From NCBI GenBank assembly GCA_003427395.1, contig BFEA01000241.1:595408-654192 (forward strand): a stretch of DNA of 58,785 bases. The letters run 5' to 3'. This DNA is from Chara braunii. Lineage: Eukaryota; Streptophyta; Charophyceae; Charales; Characeae. The notes under the pieces were generated by a model that ran no database searches, was not told the origin of the DNA, and was given only the letters and a program-made list of their open reading frames with translations. Position 1 is the stretch's first letter, and every line of letters begins with the position of its first letter. A program made the translations under genes and the position numbers. Positions 23,821-35,090 of this stretch are shown one piece after another.

Positions 23821-26800
23821 TCGTTTCTTTCCTGCTCAATAAATGCGCATCCCACTGCCCGTGCCACTTGGGCTACGTAGCCCCACGCTTTTGAGATAGT
23901 CAGGCTTTTGTGCAGCCCTCCTAACAAAGTCCACTCTTTCAACCATGGGAACCGACCTTCCGTGCACTCTTCCCAATATTTCTCCCACCACTTCCATATT
24001 CTAGACGACGCAGGACAGTCTCACCACAGATGGACAGTTGACTCAAAGGCCCAATTACATCTGGAGCAGGTCATATCCACCTTCACTCCGTGCCATGTAG
24101 CCAAAACGCTGATGGTGTTGCTACCATTGATAGCAACCATAGTGTAGAGGTCTGCCTCTGACAAGGAATCAGCTTCAACTGTTCCCAACAGCTCCTCAGA
24201 GCCTTTCCAATTTGGGCTGCGTCCAAATCTAGAAGCTGCATCCACCTTGTTCTGGCTAGCCTCTGGTTGTTTCTATGGAATGAACAATCTATATCCCAGC
24301 TGTTGCGTGTAATTCAGTAGGCATGCGTTCTCTCCTCCCCTGCCCTGTGCTCTCCATTTCCACATTCCTAGGTCTACTCTCAACTCAACAATCAGTCCCT
24401 CCTGCTACCGGAACCTTCGGACTTGTTCCTTCCGTGATTATCCTTACTTGAGATAGTGTTGCACCCAGCATTGGGCTGCCCTCTTTCCTATCTGTGATGC
24501 ATTGATATTTCTTGCAGATCTCCCAGCCTTGGAAGATTCGCCTCCCATCTGGCAAGGTTGCCACCAATTCCCACACGCTCTGTTCCTCCTATGTCTCTTG
24601 TACGTACCAGGTCCCTGGCGGGTCGACTGCGTCTGGGGTCAATCTTTTTTACCATTCCTTTGGAATGACCTTGTCCCTCGTTCAATCCATTTTCCTCCCA
24701 TACTTTGGGATTCCGCCCCCAACCACTGGCCGTCCTCCCCCCTTATCCTTGGATTCTCAAAAATTGGTTGCGCCAGTACCTCCCCTTTCGTCTCTTGTTT
24801 TGTCCACACGTCCGGTCTCAATTTCCTCCAAACCTGGATCAGTGTGTTCCATAGCGGTGACTTCACTTTCCTTCTTTGATAGGAATACAAGAAAATACAG
24901 GTCCACACATCGTCTGTTCTTGGTAACTTCCATTCCTCCGCCAGGATCTTCTTTGCTAGGTATACCCAGTGTGGGGCTGGTTCCTCCAAACCTGCTCTCA
25001 CTATCCACTTTACCAGCATTGCATCGTTCTGCTTCGTCGGATCACGCATTCCTAATCCCCCCTTGGACCTCGGTAGGCAAAGCATCTCCCACGCAATTTT
25101 CGAAATGAAGCCCTCTTATTCTTTTGCGAACGGTTTTCACACAAACTTGCTGCCCTTCTCCTTATCTGCTTCTATGTCTGGTTTCCAATCTTCCTGACTG
25201 CGCCCACGAACCACAGTAAGGCAAACAACACCCTATTTACGACTATAGCTCTGCCAAATATCGAGAGATGCGGTGCTTTCCTCCAGGTAATGAGCCGATG
25301 CAGCGATTACTGGAGTAAGATGTCGTCCTGAGTCGCCAAGAAGTCCATCAGTGCTATCTGTACTCCCAGGAATCTTCTGACTTGTCCTGTTCCTCTTCAT
25401 GCCCCATTCCGTCGCCAGTTTGAATCTTTTTGGGAGCAGGTAAACTGACTTGTGCCAATTTATGGCAGCCTCCGACAACGATGAAAACTCGTCTAGACAA
25501 CCTTTTAGTGTCGTTAACGACTCCGCGGTGTTTTTCTGGGACCGCAAATCAGTCATTTGCTAAAGCCTTCACCTTGTACGCCGTTGGGCCCGTTGGCATG
25601 CCTCTGATCTGTGGATGAGCTCTGATGTTGTTCAAGACCACCTCAAACAGTACTGCAAACAATAAGGGTGTCAGAGGGCATCCTTGTCGTAACGATCTTG
25701 TTAAATTAAATTCCTTTGAGAGTCTTCGTTGATTATGACCGCTGCCGTTGAGAAGGTGTAGAGTGCTTTTCCCCAGCTGATGAAGTTCTCTTCGAAATCC
25801 ATCCACCGCAATGTTGTTAATACATACGACCAGTTCACCCAGTTGTATGCCTTCTCTAGTTCAAGCAACAATACTACTATATCTAGTTCCTCCGTCTGTA
25901 CAACCTCCAGAGTTTCCACCGCAGTGATGATGTTATCGAAGATCGATCGGCCCCTAATAAATGCCGCTTGATCTGTTTTCACTAAATTTGGGAGATATTT
26001 ACCCAATCTGAGGGCTAGGGTCTTCGCTAACACCTTGTATGAGACATTCAGCAGTGACACCGACCTCCAGTTCCTGATTTTTGTGCTGTCTCCTTTTTTG
26101 AACAACACCGGTATAACCCCACTACACATCCCTGTGGATAGCTTCCCTCCTATTAAGATGTTATTGTATATTTCCACTAGTTGGTGATCTCCCACAGACT
26201 CTTATAGCTCAAGGTACAGTTCCGTTGGTAGCCCTAAGTCCATCGTTGCCTGGCGCCTTCCCTTCCGACATCTTCTTCAGAGCTTCTTTTGCCTTCTCTT
26301 TTGTCACCGGTCTGTCCAAGTCAAACCTTCCTTCCTGTGACATTCTGGTGTCTGTGTTAACCCAGTGTGAGTTCATCTCGTGGAGGTCCGTTACCACTTC
26401 AGCCCCCTGAGTCCGGGACGTTAAAATATCCTTGTAGTAGAGTGTTGCGTAGTTGCATAGTTCCACTCGTTCCACTGTCTTTTTTGCATCCTTCTCGAAC
26501 GGGTGTTGCATCTCAATCATAGATACTAAGGTTCGGTTTGGGGTCAGTTTCTGGAACAATTCGCGGGTCATGCGGTCGTACACTACAACTCCTTTTATTC
26601 TGAGTCTATCTTCCCAGACCTCCGATTTTTTAATTTGAGCGTCTTCCCACTCTTTCATTAGCTTTACCCGTTCCTTACCCCAGACTATATTCGATACTGG
26701 GTGTTCTCCCATCTGTTTCTCAGCATACATTATTCTCCTCTCAATTTCCCTTTCCTGTTTGTCTCTGTTGTACGACAGGATACGGGGAAAACACATTGAG

Positions 26801-27690
26801 CTGGTTCGAAAAAATGGCCACCCTGCATCCCACCATTCCTCTTTAGAGCCATAGCAGTGTCTTACTTTTTCCCAGTCCTCCCAAAACTCCGTCATCCATT
26901 TCTTTAGTCCCGCGTCTTCGAGGTTCTGTGTATTGAGCCTGAACAGTCCTCTTCCCCGCCTAGCCTTACGAGTGGTCAGACTCAGCAATTATACCGGTTT
27001 GTGGTTTGAAAGGGGGTGTTCTACTTCCTCCACCTTTACAACCGAGGTCCATAGCGAAGTAGAGATCAAAAAATAATCCAGCCTACGACATGTTATCTCT
27101 GGTCTGGGGTTCGAATGCCATGTAAATCCTTCCTTATCTGGGTGTATCAGTCTTACGGATCTACCAGTTCGAATTCCATTATCGTGTTTATCAGTGCATC
27201 TCTATCTACTAAGCCGTGCTGTCATGAATCAGTGTTATCTAGCGACAGATTCCAGTCTCCAGTAATAATGACTCTGTCACAGTTCGGTAGTACGAAAGCC
27301 AGTTCCTTGATGAAGTTCGCCCGGTCCTTCTGTTCTGTAGGGCCATAAACGGTCGTTATCAGCCATTCTTCGTCTGCAATCTCCAGTTTTACCCACGCCC
27401 AACGTCCCCATAGATCCACGTAGAAGTCCAGTATCGTGGTGTCCAGCCTTCTGTGAATCAGAATCCCTACTCCCCTTGTTTCCTGTGCCGGGGAGCATAA
27501 CTGTGGTCGTTCCCACCATGTTCCCAGTGCATTAATCTTCTCCTCCCCCAGCTTCGTTTTCTAAAGATTGACTACTTGGAGTCCCTTTTCGTGGATCCAT
27601 GCTTTCATCCTTTCTTTCTTAAACTTCCCTGATTTGTCTCCCAATCCCCGCAAGTTCCACGTAGCCACCTTCAGACTCCCAATATTTGTT
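23821..27690 (-). pseudogene. LINE ORF2: endonuclease, reverse transcriptase, zinc motif (decayed)
   Basis: Read from the right: an APE-type endonuclease start (VATWNLRGLGDKSGKFKKER near 27660), then WGRWAWVKLEIADEEW and IITGDWN (about 27400-27240). The ORF2 linker (26988-26209) ends in KKMSEGKAPGNDGL. RT motifs are split over shifted frames: IPVLFKKGDSTKIRNWRSVS, DQAAFIRGRSIFDNI and ELEKAYNWVNW (26195-25701), then SLRQGCPLTPLLFAVL and ALAND followed by a stop (about 25710-25550). The catalytic ALADD box has therefore lost an Asp. Thumb remains (25085-24639) and the C-terminal zinc motif (about 24070-24000) follow. At least five shifts and several stops make it dead. The end is cut at 23820 by the nested LINE. 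Confidence 0.88.
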
Positions 27691-27702
27691 GTCCGTTCCC
27701 CC

Positions 27703-29963
27703 TCACATCTGACCTGATCTCTGTGCACTGAGTGGTCCCTGGGGAGAGGACGGTCCTACGAGCCATGGCTTGGTGAGATATGCCCTCATGCAGCTAGAGG
27801 ACAGTTTATTCTCATGTGGTAACTTCCTTTCCACGTCGATTAACAACTGTGCAGACTTCGTCGGCGGGATTTTGATTTTACTCAGCTCCTGCCTTCCCTT
27901 CTCTGTGATCCATCTTACTTGGTATAGCCTCATCCCTTCATTTTCCATCATCTCGACCTGGCCTTCCACAAACCTTACGTCAAAGAGGGGCACAAAGTAC
28001 TTGATCTTTTTACCGTTCTCTAGATTATCCACCAGGAGCCTTGGCATCAAGAGGTCCGGAATCAGGCGAAAGATGAATCTGTCCGAAGTGGCTGTTCGGA
28101 CCATACTCACGATTGCCGTTGGCATTGGTGATTCTAGCGACGATAGCGACATCAGGTACGTGGTGTTGTCCTGATTACTCTAGCTGATGAAAAACATCTC
28201 ATTCCTTATTACCGTGTAGAAGAGCGGGAGGATCCTTGGTTCGATCCCCTCCTATTGCCCCCTTGCTGCTGCTACTGGTATCCTTCTTCTCGTCGTCTTT
28301 GTTCCTGGTGTTACCATCTCCCTTATCTGGCTCTGTGACTCTTCCGAGCCCGTTGACCCAGATTTCTCCCCTCTTAACCCATACATCTCCGATGTTGCAC
28401 TGTCTTCTCGTCTCAATCGGCGTTGTTTTCCTGGGGTGCCGCGTGTCCCTCTGTTCCCTCCCGTTCCTTCCTGGATTGAGTTTCGATCCCCGGTCGCTTC
28501 GCCTCCTCGACTTCCCTGTTCTCCCAATTTTGGCCCCCACTCCTTTGTTGTATCGTGGTGTCGGTCCCTCCATAGGCCGCGTAGAGTCTGCTATCGCCTT
28601 GTATAGCACCTCTGTTACCTTGTTCCCGAGGCCCTTGCCCACCGCGCCCTTGCTGCGCCGCAAAGCTTAGTCCCCCGAACGCCGCGTAAGGTATGCTCCC
28701 TCCTTGAGCGCCTCCTCCTGGCTGAATTCCATAGCCGTATCCCGCTAGCTCTTCTTGGAAGTATACTGAAGCCCCACACCCTCCTAATGGCGCCATAAAG
28801 CTCATTGCTCCAGTCTCAAGCCATGGGCCAAAGGCTGATAAGTTGTTCGGTAATCCCGATGCCATGTTTGACGTTCCTGTAGCCCTTCCCAGCATCCCCA
28901 TGGGAGGCGGTCCTGCCTGGGGATACGGGTACCTTCTTGCGTCTGGTGAGAACGCAGCGTTGTAGTAATTGCTCCCTGTCCCGTGTGTCGGTAGTTCCCT
29001 TGGTGCTTCTTGTCTTGGCTCGGTTTGGCTTGGTCGTGGGCCTAACGGCCAGGAGTATTGTGGCTGAACTGCCGATGCGTCCTATCCTCCCCCTTGTCCC
29101 CCTTGCGATTCGCCCTGGTGAATTGCCTATTCCGCCGACACTGGTCTTCTTCTTGAAAAAACGCTCTGCACCTTCTGCATCTCGGGGTGTCGGACGAGGC
29201 GAGGTTCACTGTCAGTGTGTCGCCTTCGAACGTGACCACCAAAATCTTGTCCTTCATGTTCGGCCTTGTAGCCGGATCCAAGTCAAACTTTAGATTAATG
29301 AGCGCAGGCTTCAATCTGCCTTGTTCGGCCGGGTGCGCGCGGACAGTGTGCTTTTGCCACCTGGGCCTCCAGGTAGAACATTGCATCGAGCGGTACCTGA
29401 ACCGTTATCACCCAGAAGGTTGCTATCTCTTCCAGTCGTCTTTGTTCTCGTAGTTGTGCTTTGGTTAACCATGGCTTGAAGTCGAATACGTATCTAGTAT
29501 GCCCCAGCGTGATCTCGTCCCTTCTCTTCGTTAGCAGCCATTGTCTTATTGTTGTACTCTTCGCCACGTAGGAGACCACGTTCGGGCCTTCTACTTTAAT
29601 CCTCCCTCGTCGAGATGTACTCGCCTCAAAATCTCCATCCTGCGTCCGCATGTCTTCGTACGCTCTCACGATGTCGTCCTTCGTTTTCTTCGGCAAGAAT
29701 CTCGCGGCTTCTCAGAAGATCACCGTGACTGTGTGCTCCTTCAACCATTCCACCTTCGTTTTGTCAATCCGAATGTTGAACATAAAGGTGACTTCCCTTC
29801 CATCGACCGTCATTTCCCATGCATCAATTGAAGATCGTAAGATTCCTTCATCGTAACATAACCTTACTAGTTCCCGTACTTTGTCCTCGTCTTCATCCAT
29901 GGGCTGGTCCGGAGCCGGAGGGGGGGACCGTGCTCCTCCCCTGTTTCCCTCCACGTCTATCAT
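27703..29963 (-). pseudogene. LINE ORF1 (gag-like, zinc-knuckle remnant), decayed
   Basis: It starts at 29963 (MIDVEGNRGGARSPPP). A TGA at 29714-29712 interrupts it after WLKEHTVTVIF, the same frame resumes (RFLPKKTKDDIVRAYEDM) to about 29330, then shifts. The segments FDFKPWLTKAQLREQRRLEE and FWVITVQVPLDAMFYLEAQV resemble plant LINE ORF1 (DUF4283 type). A cysteine cluster (PRCRRCRAFFQEEDQC, about 29190-29140) is a damaged zinc knuckle. Gly/Gln-rich and charged sequence follows (28901-28200), and a last frame (28152-27703) ends just before the endonuclease of ORF2. ORF1 proteins coat the LINE RNA. Confidence 0.75.
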
Positions 29964-30720
29964 CTTCGCTACTCACCTCTTCGCTCTCTCGCTTCTTCTT
30001 TCCTCAGATTACACACTTCTCGTCTCTACTCTCTATCTAACCCTTATCCGTTGTGCCTGGTCTCCTCCCTATTCTGCTTACTTGCTTATCTCTCCTCTAT
30101 CTATGCCGGGTCCGGATACCGAGTGGCTGCGGATAGAACCTAATGGCCTTTCCAAGCGCCATGATCTCGTGACGATGCACGCGATGGCGGCGCTATCCTC
30201 TACCATGGGGCTATCCCGGCGGTAGTCCCCCCGCGTCAGCTCACGTCCACCGTTGCCGGCCGACCGCGTGTGGTCTGAGCACTGTTTTGCGCCAGTGGAG
30301 GTGCGTCGGTCCAGGGACCGTGCTCCTCCCCTGTTTCCCTCCACGTCTATCATCTTCGATACTCACCTCTTCGCTCTCTCGCTTTTTCTTTCCTCAGATT
30401 ACACACTTCTCGTCTCTACTCTCTATCTAACCCTTATCCGTTGTGCTTGGTCTTCTCCCTATTCTGCTTACTTGCTTATCTCTCCTCTATCTATGTCGGG
30501 TCCGGATACCGAGTGGCTGCGGATAGAACCTTCATGGCCTTTCCAAGCGCCATGATCTCGTGACGATGCACGCGATGGCAGCGCTATCCTCTACCAGGGG
30601 GCTATCCCGGCGGTAGTCCCCCCGTGTCAGCCCACGTCCACCGTTGCCGATCGACCGTGTCTGGTCCGAGCGCTATTTTGCACCAGTGGAGGCGCGTCGG
30701 TCTGGGCTCCTCCTATCTCC
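29924..30720 (-). promoter_or_regulatory. Two tandem ~390-bp 5' monomers of the LINE
   Basis: Copy 1 (29924-30313) and copy 2 (30314-about 30705) align with an offset of exactly 390 (GGGACCGTGCTCCTCCCC at both starts) and few differences. In LINE sense they lie upstream of ORF1, and each contains the ORF1 ATG with its first ~12 codons (MIDVEGNRGGAR). Tandem 5' monomers act as promoters in mouse L1; the promoter role here is inference. The upstream end of copy 2 is the insertion point in U2. Confidence 0.75.
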
Positions 30721-30763
30721 TCAGTTTAACATCTGATCCGTGGTCCATCAGGCCATATTGATA
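30721..30763 (+). pseudogene. U2 snRNA, middle part plus poly(A)
   Basis: TCAGTTTAACATCTGATCCG followed by TGGTCCATCAGGCCATATTGAT matches U2 from about nt 48 through stem-loop IIa/IIb. It shares the unusual TAACATC variant with the 5' part at 20122-20134, which supports a single original copy. It then passes directly into about 27 A, so the original copy ended near nt 92 with a poly(A) tail, as a retropseudogene would. Confidence 0.82.
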
Positions 30764-31004
30764 AAAAAAAAAAAAAAAAAAAAAAAAAACCACGATCACC
30801 TGGCCTTGCTATTGAGTCCAAGCCTCGGCCGACCGGTATCCCGAGCCTTGCCGACGCTCGAGCTACCGGTTGTAGCCTTGTAGGGTATGAAAAAGAAAAA
30901 GAGAGAAAAAAGAAAAAATGAAACCACATTCTTCTATGAAAAAACAAAAAGCAAACAAGAACTTTGAAAAACAAAGATTTAGTTGATTGTTGGAGCGGGG
31001 GGGC

Positions 31005-31041
<37 letters not shown>
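30764..31041. other. Poly(A), unannotated sequence and (GA)n microsatellite before a gap
   Basis: The A-run reaches 30789. 30790-30880 is GC-rich, 30885-30970 A-rich. (GA)n runs from about 31009 to the N gap. No gene. Confidence 0.6.
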
Positions 31042-31716
31042 NNNNNNNNNNNNNNNNNNNNNNNNNNNNNNNNNNNNNNNNNNNNNNNNNNNNNNNNNNN
31101 NNNNNNNNNNNNNNNNNNNNNNNNNNNNNNNNNNNNNNNNNNNNNNNNNNNNNNNNNNNNNNNNNNNNNNNNNNNNNNNNNNNNNNNNNNNNNNNNNNNN
31201 NNNNNNNNNNNNNNNNNNNNNNNNNNNNNNNNNNNNNNNNNNNNNNNNNNNNNNNNNNNNNNNNNNNNNNNNNNNNNNNNNNNNNNNNNNNNNNNNNNNN
31301 NNNNNNNNNNNNNNNNNNNNNNNNNNNNNNNNNNNNNNNNNNNNNNNNNNNNNNNNNNNNNNNNNNNNNNNNNNNNNNNNNNNNNNNNNNNNNNNNNNNN
31401 NNNNNNNNNNNNNNNNNNNNNNNNNNNNNNNNNNNNNNNNNNNNNNNNNNNNNNNNNNNNNNNNNNNNNNNNNNNNNNNNNNNNNNNNNNNNNNNNNNNN
31501 NNNNNNNNNNNNNNNNNNNNNNNNNNNNNNNNNNNNNNNNNNNNNNNNNNNNNNNNNNNNNNNNNNNNNNNNNNNNNNNNNNNNNNNNNNNNNNNNNNNN
31601 NNNNNNNNNNNNNNNNNNNNNNNNNNNNNNNNNNNNNNNNNNNNNNNNNNNNNNNNNNNNNNNNNNNNNNNNNNNNNNNNNNNNNNNNNNNNNNNNNNNN
31701 NNNNNNNNNNNNNNNN
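31042..31716. other. Assembly gap (675 N) in a GA microsatellite
   Basis: N run starting inside (GA)n. Open frames reported through it are meaningless. Confidence 0.99.
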
Positions 31717-31845
31717 AATGGCTCTGCGGCTGCGTTAGAGAAAAATAGCTGGGCGAGGTACTGGTGGTTTAACTCAACAGGATCTATAGACCTCTTATAA
31801 TCTGCTCTGGGGTTTTGTAGTTGTTCCATGATCATGAATGGTATG

Positions 31846-31977
31846 CTCAGTCGAAGCCGGGTAATGGCTCGGGTATCTCAATTTGTTTTTTATGTGCTCA
31901 TATGGGATGCTGGGCCCAGTTCTCGGCACATACTGCACCCTATGAAATAGATTGGAGCATGTCCAAAAAAAAAAGAA
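31846..31977 (+). mobile_element. SINE-like poly(A) repeat, copy g
   Basis: GTCGAAGCCGGGTAATGGCT (31852-31871), GGGATGCTGGGCCCAGTTCT (31904-31923), an eroded core (AATAGATTGGAGC), and an A-tail at 31965-31974. Confidence 0.6.
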
Positions 31978-32237
31978 GGGAGAAGTTATAAAACCTCCTC
32001 GCGTTTCCCTGACCGGAGCAGAAAGTACCCGAGGCCCCAAAAAGAGTTCCAGCGTCATTTTTGCACCTTGTAAAACACTTTCATGCCATTTTTGCACAGC
32101 GGGCATTACCCGCCTAGCCAGGGCCCTGGGTGCAAAAATCACACAAAAGTCATTTCCGGGCCTGCTACACTTTTTGCCACCTATAGGGGGAAATGAATAC
32201 GAAGTTTTCCTCGCGGCGAGGTCTTATAACTTTTCCC
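31978..32237. mobile_element. 260-bp MITE with 26-bp TIRs, inserted in a poly(A) tract
   Basis: The left end GGGAGAAGTTATAAAACCTC (31978-31997, continuing CTCGCG) and right end CGAGGTCTTATAACTTTTCC (32217-32236) form an imperfect 26-bp terminal inverted repeat with about five mismatches. A-runs flank both sides, as expected if it landed in the tail of SINE-like copy g. A related left end (AAAGTCGTAGAACCTCCCCG) occurs at 44822 with a similar GGCCCCAAAA interior block. No ORF, hence non-autonomous. Confidence 0.75.
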
Positions 32238-32548
32238 AAAAAAAAAAAAGGCGTCTGTATCACTCAGAACTCTTGGCCTCAAGAGACGTATTGGCACCAT
32301 CCATGGGTTGCTCTACCGGCCCTGGACTGGCTTATTGGTTGCTCTACCGGCCCTGACCCAAACAGGGGTGCAGGGGCAGTTCATCAGTTGCTCTACGGGC
32401 CCTGGGCCCTAGGCCCAACAGGGGCAGTTCTGGTATACAAAACGGATAAACAGTAACTTCCTGTGGACTGACGTTGTTAGGGTCTCTTCTCACTACTCTT
32501 ATTGTGGTGTATAATGTGTGGCTCCACTACTCTCAACTCTCAATTTGG
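32238..32548. other. Gene-free stretch left of the kangaroo-like element
   Basis: A GGTTGCTCTACCGGCCCTG motif occurs about three times (32306-32405). GCTCCACTACTCTCAA at 32521-32536 also occurs to the right of the element at 44161-44176. Confidence 0.5.
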
Positions 32549-32796
32549 GTGTGTTCGTAAGGCCTGTTCTTTAGTCAGAAGTCTGAGTGGTAAGAGAAGG
32601 AATAACATTTCAGAGAAGGAAAACATCATTGTCTGCAAGGGGAAACAAGCATTACAGACCAAATGAATTTCTGAGTTGCAAACAAACAAACTCACAAGAT
32701 GGTAACCAGTTCAGAGATAACTGACCAAAAGCTTGAGTGATTCACTGAAAGATCTTCCAAGAAAGTGGAGAAGTCCTGGGGTTTCCCCCATGCACC
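32549..32796 (-). repeat. Split direct repeat B2 (right end in element sense)
   Basis: Matches B1 (33397-33640) from GTGTGTTCGTAAGGCCTGTT to TTCATGCACC-type sequence with few differences. Forms the terminal repeat of the kangaroo-like element. Confidence 0.9.
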
Positions 32797-32854
32797 GAGG
32801 GCACAGGCGGGCGGGCCAGGATTTTCAGGTGGTGAGTCGCTAACCGTTGATTGA

Positions 32855-33396
32855 AGATCATCCAGTGGTGCGTTGCAGGTACGGAGAACGGAGCGGCGCC
32901 GCAGTCGCAGTCGAAACGCAGGGAAATGACAAAGGCAAAGACCCCAATGAGGGAATGCCAGGCCTGGAAATAGCAAGGCCCCGATGTGCCTTGGATTTGC
33001 AGACTGTGGGCACCAGTGGCTGCCGGATCCCTTGTCGATTTGATACGGCCCAATGTCGGCCTCCCCTATGCGGGGTTAAATGATTCTGACCGCTGATAAA
33101 GCTGAGACCTTAATGAGCCTGGAAAGGGCCTTCGAGCCAAGGGGTAATTTGTCATATGAAAATCAGTTACCAGGGTACCCGGTAAACAGGTTTCAGGAAT
33201 CTGCAGCTGAAAGATGCCCAGATGCGTATGAAATGAACGTGGACGTCGCAGATCATAGCACCTTTCCAGAGTAGGTGTTAGATCTCAATGGATTTCAAAT
33301 TCCTGCCTCCTTCAGACCTGGCAACCTTAGGAAACGGCGCCTGACCGGCTGTCACACGCGTGCGACCAATAGCTGCTTTGGAACTAGGCCCTCTAT
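32855..33396 (-). repeat. Split direct repeat A2
   Basis: About 93-95% identical to A1 (43600-44142), from AGATCATCCAGTGGTGCGTT to GAACTAGGCCCTCTATG. It directly abuts B1, the B1A2 core expected of PAT-type elements. Confidence 0.92.
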
Positions 33397-33640
33397 GTGT
33401 GTTCGTAAGGCCTGTTCTTTAGTCAGAAGTCTGAGGGGTAAGAGAAGGGGTAACATTTTAGCGAAGGAAAACATCATTGTCTGCAAGTGGAAACAACCAT
33501 TACAGACAAAATGAATTTATGAGTTGCAAACAAACAAACTGACAAGATGGTAACCAGTTCAGAGATAACTGACCAAAAGCTTGAGTGATTCACCGATCTT
33601 CCAAGAAAGTGGAGAAGTCCTGGGCTTTCCTTCATGCACC
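33397..33640 (-). repeat. Split direct repeat B1
   Basis: Pairs with B2 (32549-32796); a small deletion near 33596 (CACCGATCTTCC versus CACTGAAAGATCTTCC) distinguishes them. Confidence 0.9.
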
Positions 33641-33818
33641 TCCTCACCCATACCAAGTTCCCCACCTACATTCACGTAATCTGATACAATCTAATTTGTG
33701 TGCAGGAAAAGGTGGCTGAGTAGATTACTAAGTGCAAATCAAGAAGTACCAGAAACTCAGAGGGCAAGAGAGATTGAAGGGACCTATGAGGAAGGGTTGA
33801 TTGATTCTATCGAGTTAA

Positions 33819-34760
33819 TTGGTCAATAATGTTTTACCAAAGAATGGCGAGCGAGAAGGAAGGCGAATGATGCAATCCATGAGTGAGTGGTTAGCTAGAA
33901 ACAGAGTGGGAAGGAACATCCAGAATTGCTTAGACTTTGATGTGATTGCTTTCTTACAAAGTCAGTGGATTCCTGAGTTAAGGTTACACAGTCGGACCTT
34001 TGACAAGAATGGACAACCTTTTTCGTCTTGCAGTACAGTTGAATCCAGCTTGAGCTGCTTGAGTAGATGCTTCCTGATACTAGGTCGAGACGGGATGCAG
34101 AATCATTGTAACAGTGGCAAAGTCAGGGATTATCGTCGGACATATCGAAATTATGCCTTGAAGATGGGTGTAAAAGAGCATCAGGCTCCAGCCAGGACGA
34201 CTGACAAGATGGAGCGACTTCACAATAGTATACGGGAAAGTTTGAAAAGTCGCAGTGGTTATCGCTATGCCGAGTTGCTCCGAGATCTCTGCATATGGGA
34301 GAGCTAGCAGCGCGGAGGGGAAGGTCTACGATTGCAAGGGAATGAGGTAGATGAGGAGGCAGCGCGAGTGCAGCCAGGTTATACAAAAACCTCAAGGAAA
34401 GGAAGGTCTGGAGTAATACAGTTGCAGGAACCACGAGGTTACGACACTTCCTTTTTAGAGATTGTCGAGGAAATGCGGGATTGTTACAGTCGCTTAATTC
34501 CTCCAATTGAATTGCGCGACGGGGGCCCGTTGTTCCGTAGTACTCAGACTAAGGGGGTTCTGAATCTCAGCAGTTTCAACAAGCGTTTGAAGGAGAGAAT
34601 AAAGGCTATAGGCTTATATGCCGGTGAGAGTAGCCATAGCTTTCGAGTAGGTGGCGTTCGAGCTGGAATACAGGCGGGTTGGAGTTTGGAGAAAATGCTG
34701 GGTCAAGGAACCTGGAAGCACTTTTCCACCTTCATGCGTTACGGATATGGATGCAATTAA
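33819..34760 (+). pseudogene. Tyrosine recombinase of the kangaroo-like element
   Basis: One frame from 33819 to the TAA at 34758, broken by a single in-frame TAG at 34305-34307. The C-terminal half has the tyrosine-recombinase signature: HSFR (His 34635, Arg 34644), VGGVRAGIQAGWSLEKMLGQ, then GTWKHFSTFMRYGY. There the Trp occupies the second His/Lys-Trp position and a Tyr at 34740 or 34746 would be the nucleophile. The N-terminal half has a core-binding-like helical segment. It lies on the strand opposite gag and RT. Such recombinases integrate the circular DNA copy without a TSD. With only one stop and the motifs intact, decay is recent or the stop is a sequencing error or read-through. Confidence 0.85.
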
Positions 34761-35090
34761 TGATTTTTAGAGGGAGATTTTGGTGGCAGTCAAGCCAGTC
34801 TTGCCCGGGTTGAAGGGATCTCTAGGGATTTGAGAAGTTGGGAAGCAAGTTGAAAAGTCTAGATTGATCGAGGCAATCTTCTTCAAGGAGTTCAAGGCCG
34901 GGAACCAACTAGCTCTAGAAGAGCTAGGTGTTATGAGAAGGTAATCACCGTAAAAATATTTCATCTTTGCTAACACCTGATGGATTAGGCAAGTAGGTGG
35001 AAAAACCCATCTATACGGAGAGCTTGGTAAGGATTTTTAGTCTAGAGAAAGGGTGTCCGCTGCTAGTGAATTTGGGCTGCGAAATTCTGA

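Larger units (their letters stand above)
20136..30720 (-). mobile_element. LINE complex inserted in a U2 snRNA copy, flanked by 14-bp TSD
   Basis: The insertion reads on the minus strand. Its 5' end (30720) abuts U2, and its 3' end is an A-tract (T-run 20135-20143 on the plus strand) with an AATAAA signal about 20 nt upstream (20165-20160). The direct repeat TCAGTTTAACATCT (20122-20135 and 30721-30734) is U2 sequence and serves as target-site duplication. Inside are 5' tandem monomers, ORF1 remains (29963-27703), ORF2 remains (27690-23821) and a nested second LINE (23820-22097). U2-targeting LINEs (Keno, Utopia) are known in other eukaryotes. That this element targets U2 is inferred from one site. 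Confidence 0.78.

Noticed and set aside
27100-27125. B-box-like GGGGTTCGAATGCC
   Set aside because: Lies within LINE ORF2 coding sequence with no A box at tRNA spacing.
30726-31835. Open frames of 250-370 codons made largely of X
   Set aside because: They run through 675 N and have no sequence content.
32549-33640. Simple LTR interpretation of the repeats left of the recombinase
   Set aside because: B2-A2-B1 adjacency plus the distant A1 at 43600 fits split direct repeats, and no LTR-type integrase or PBS is present.
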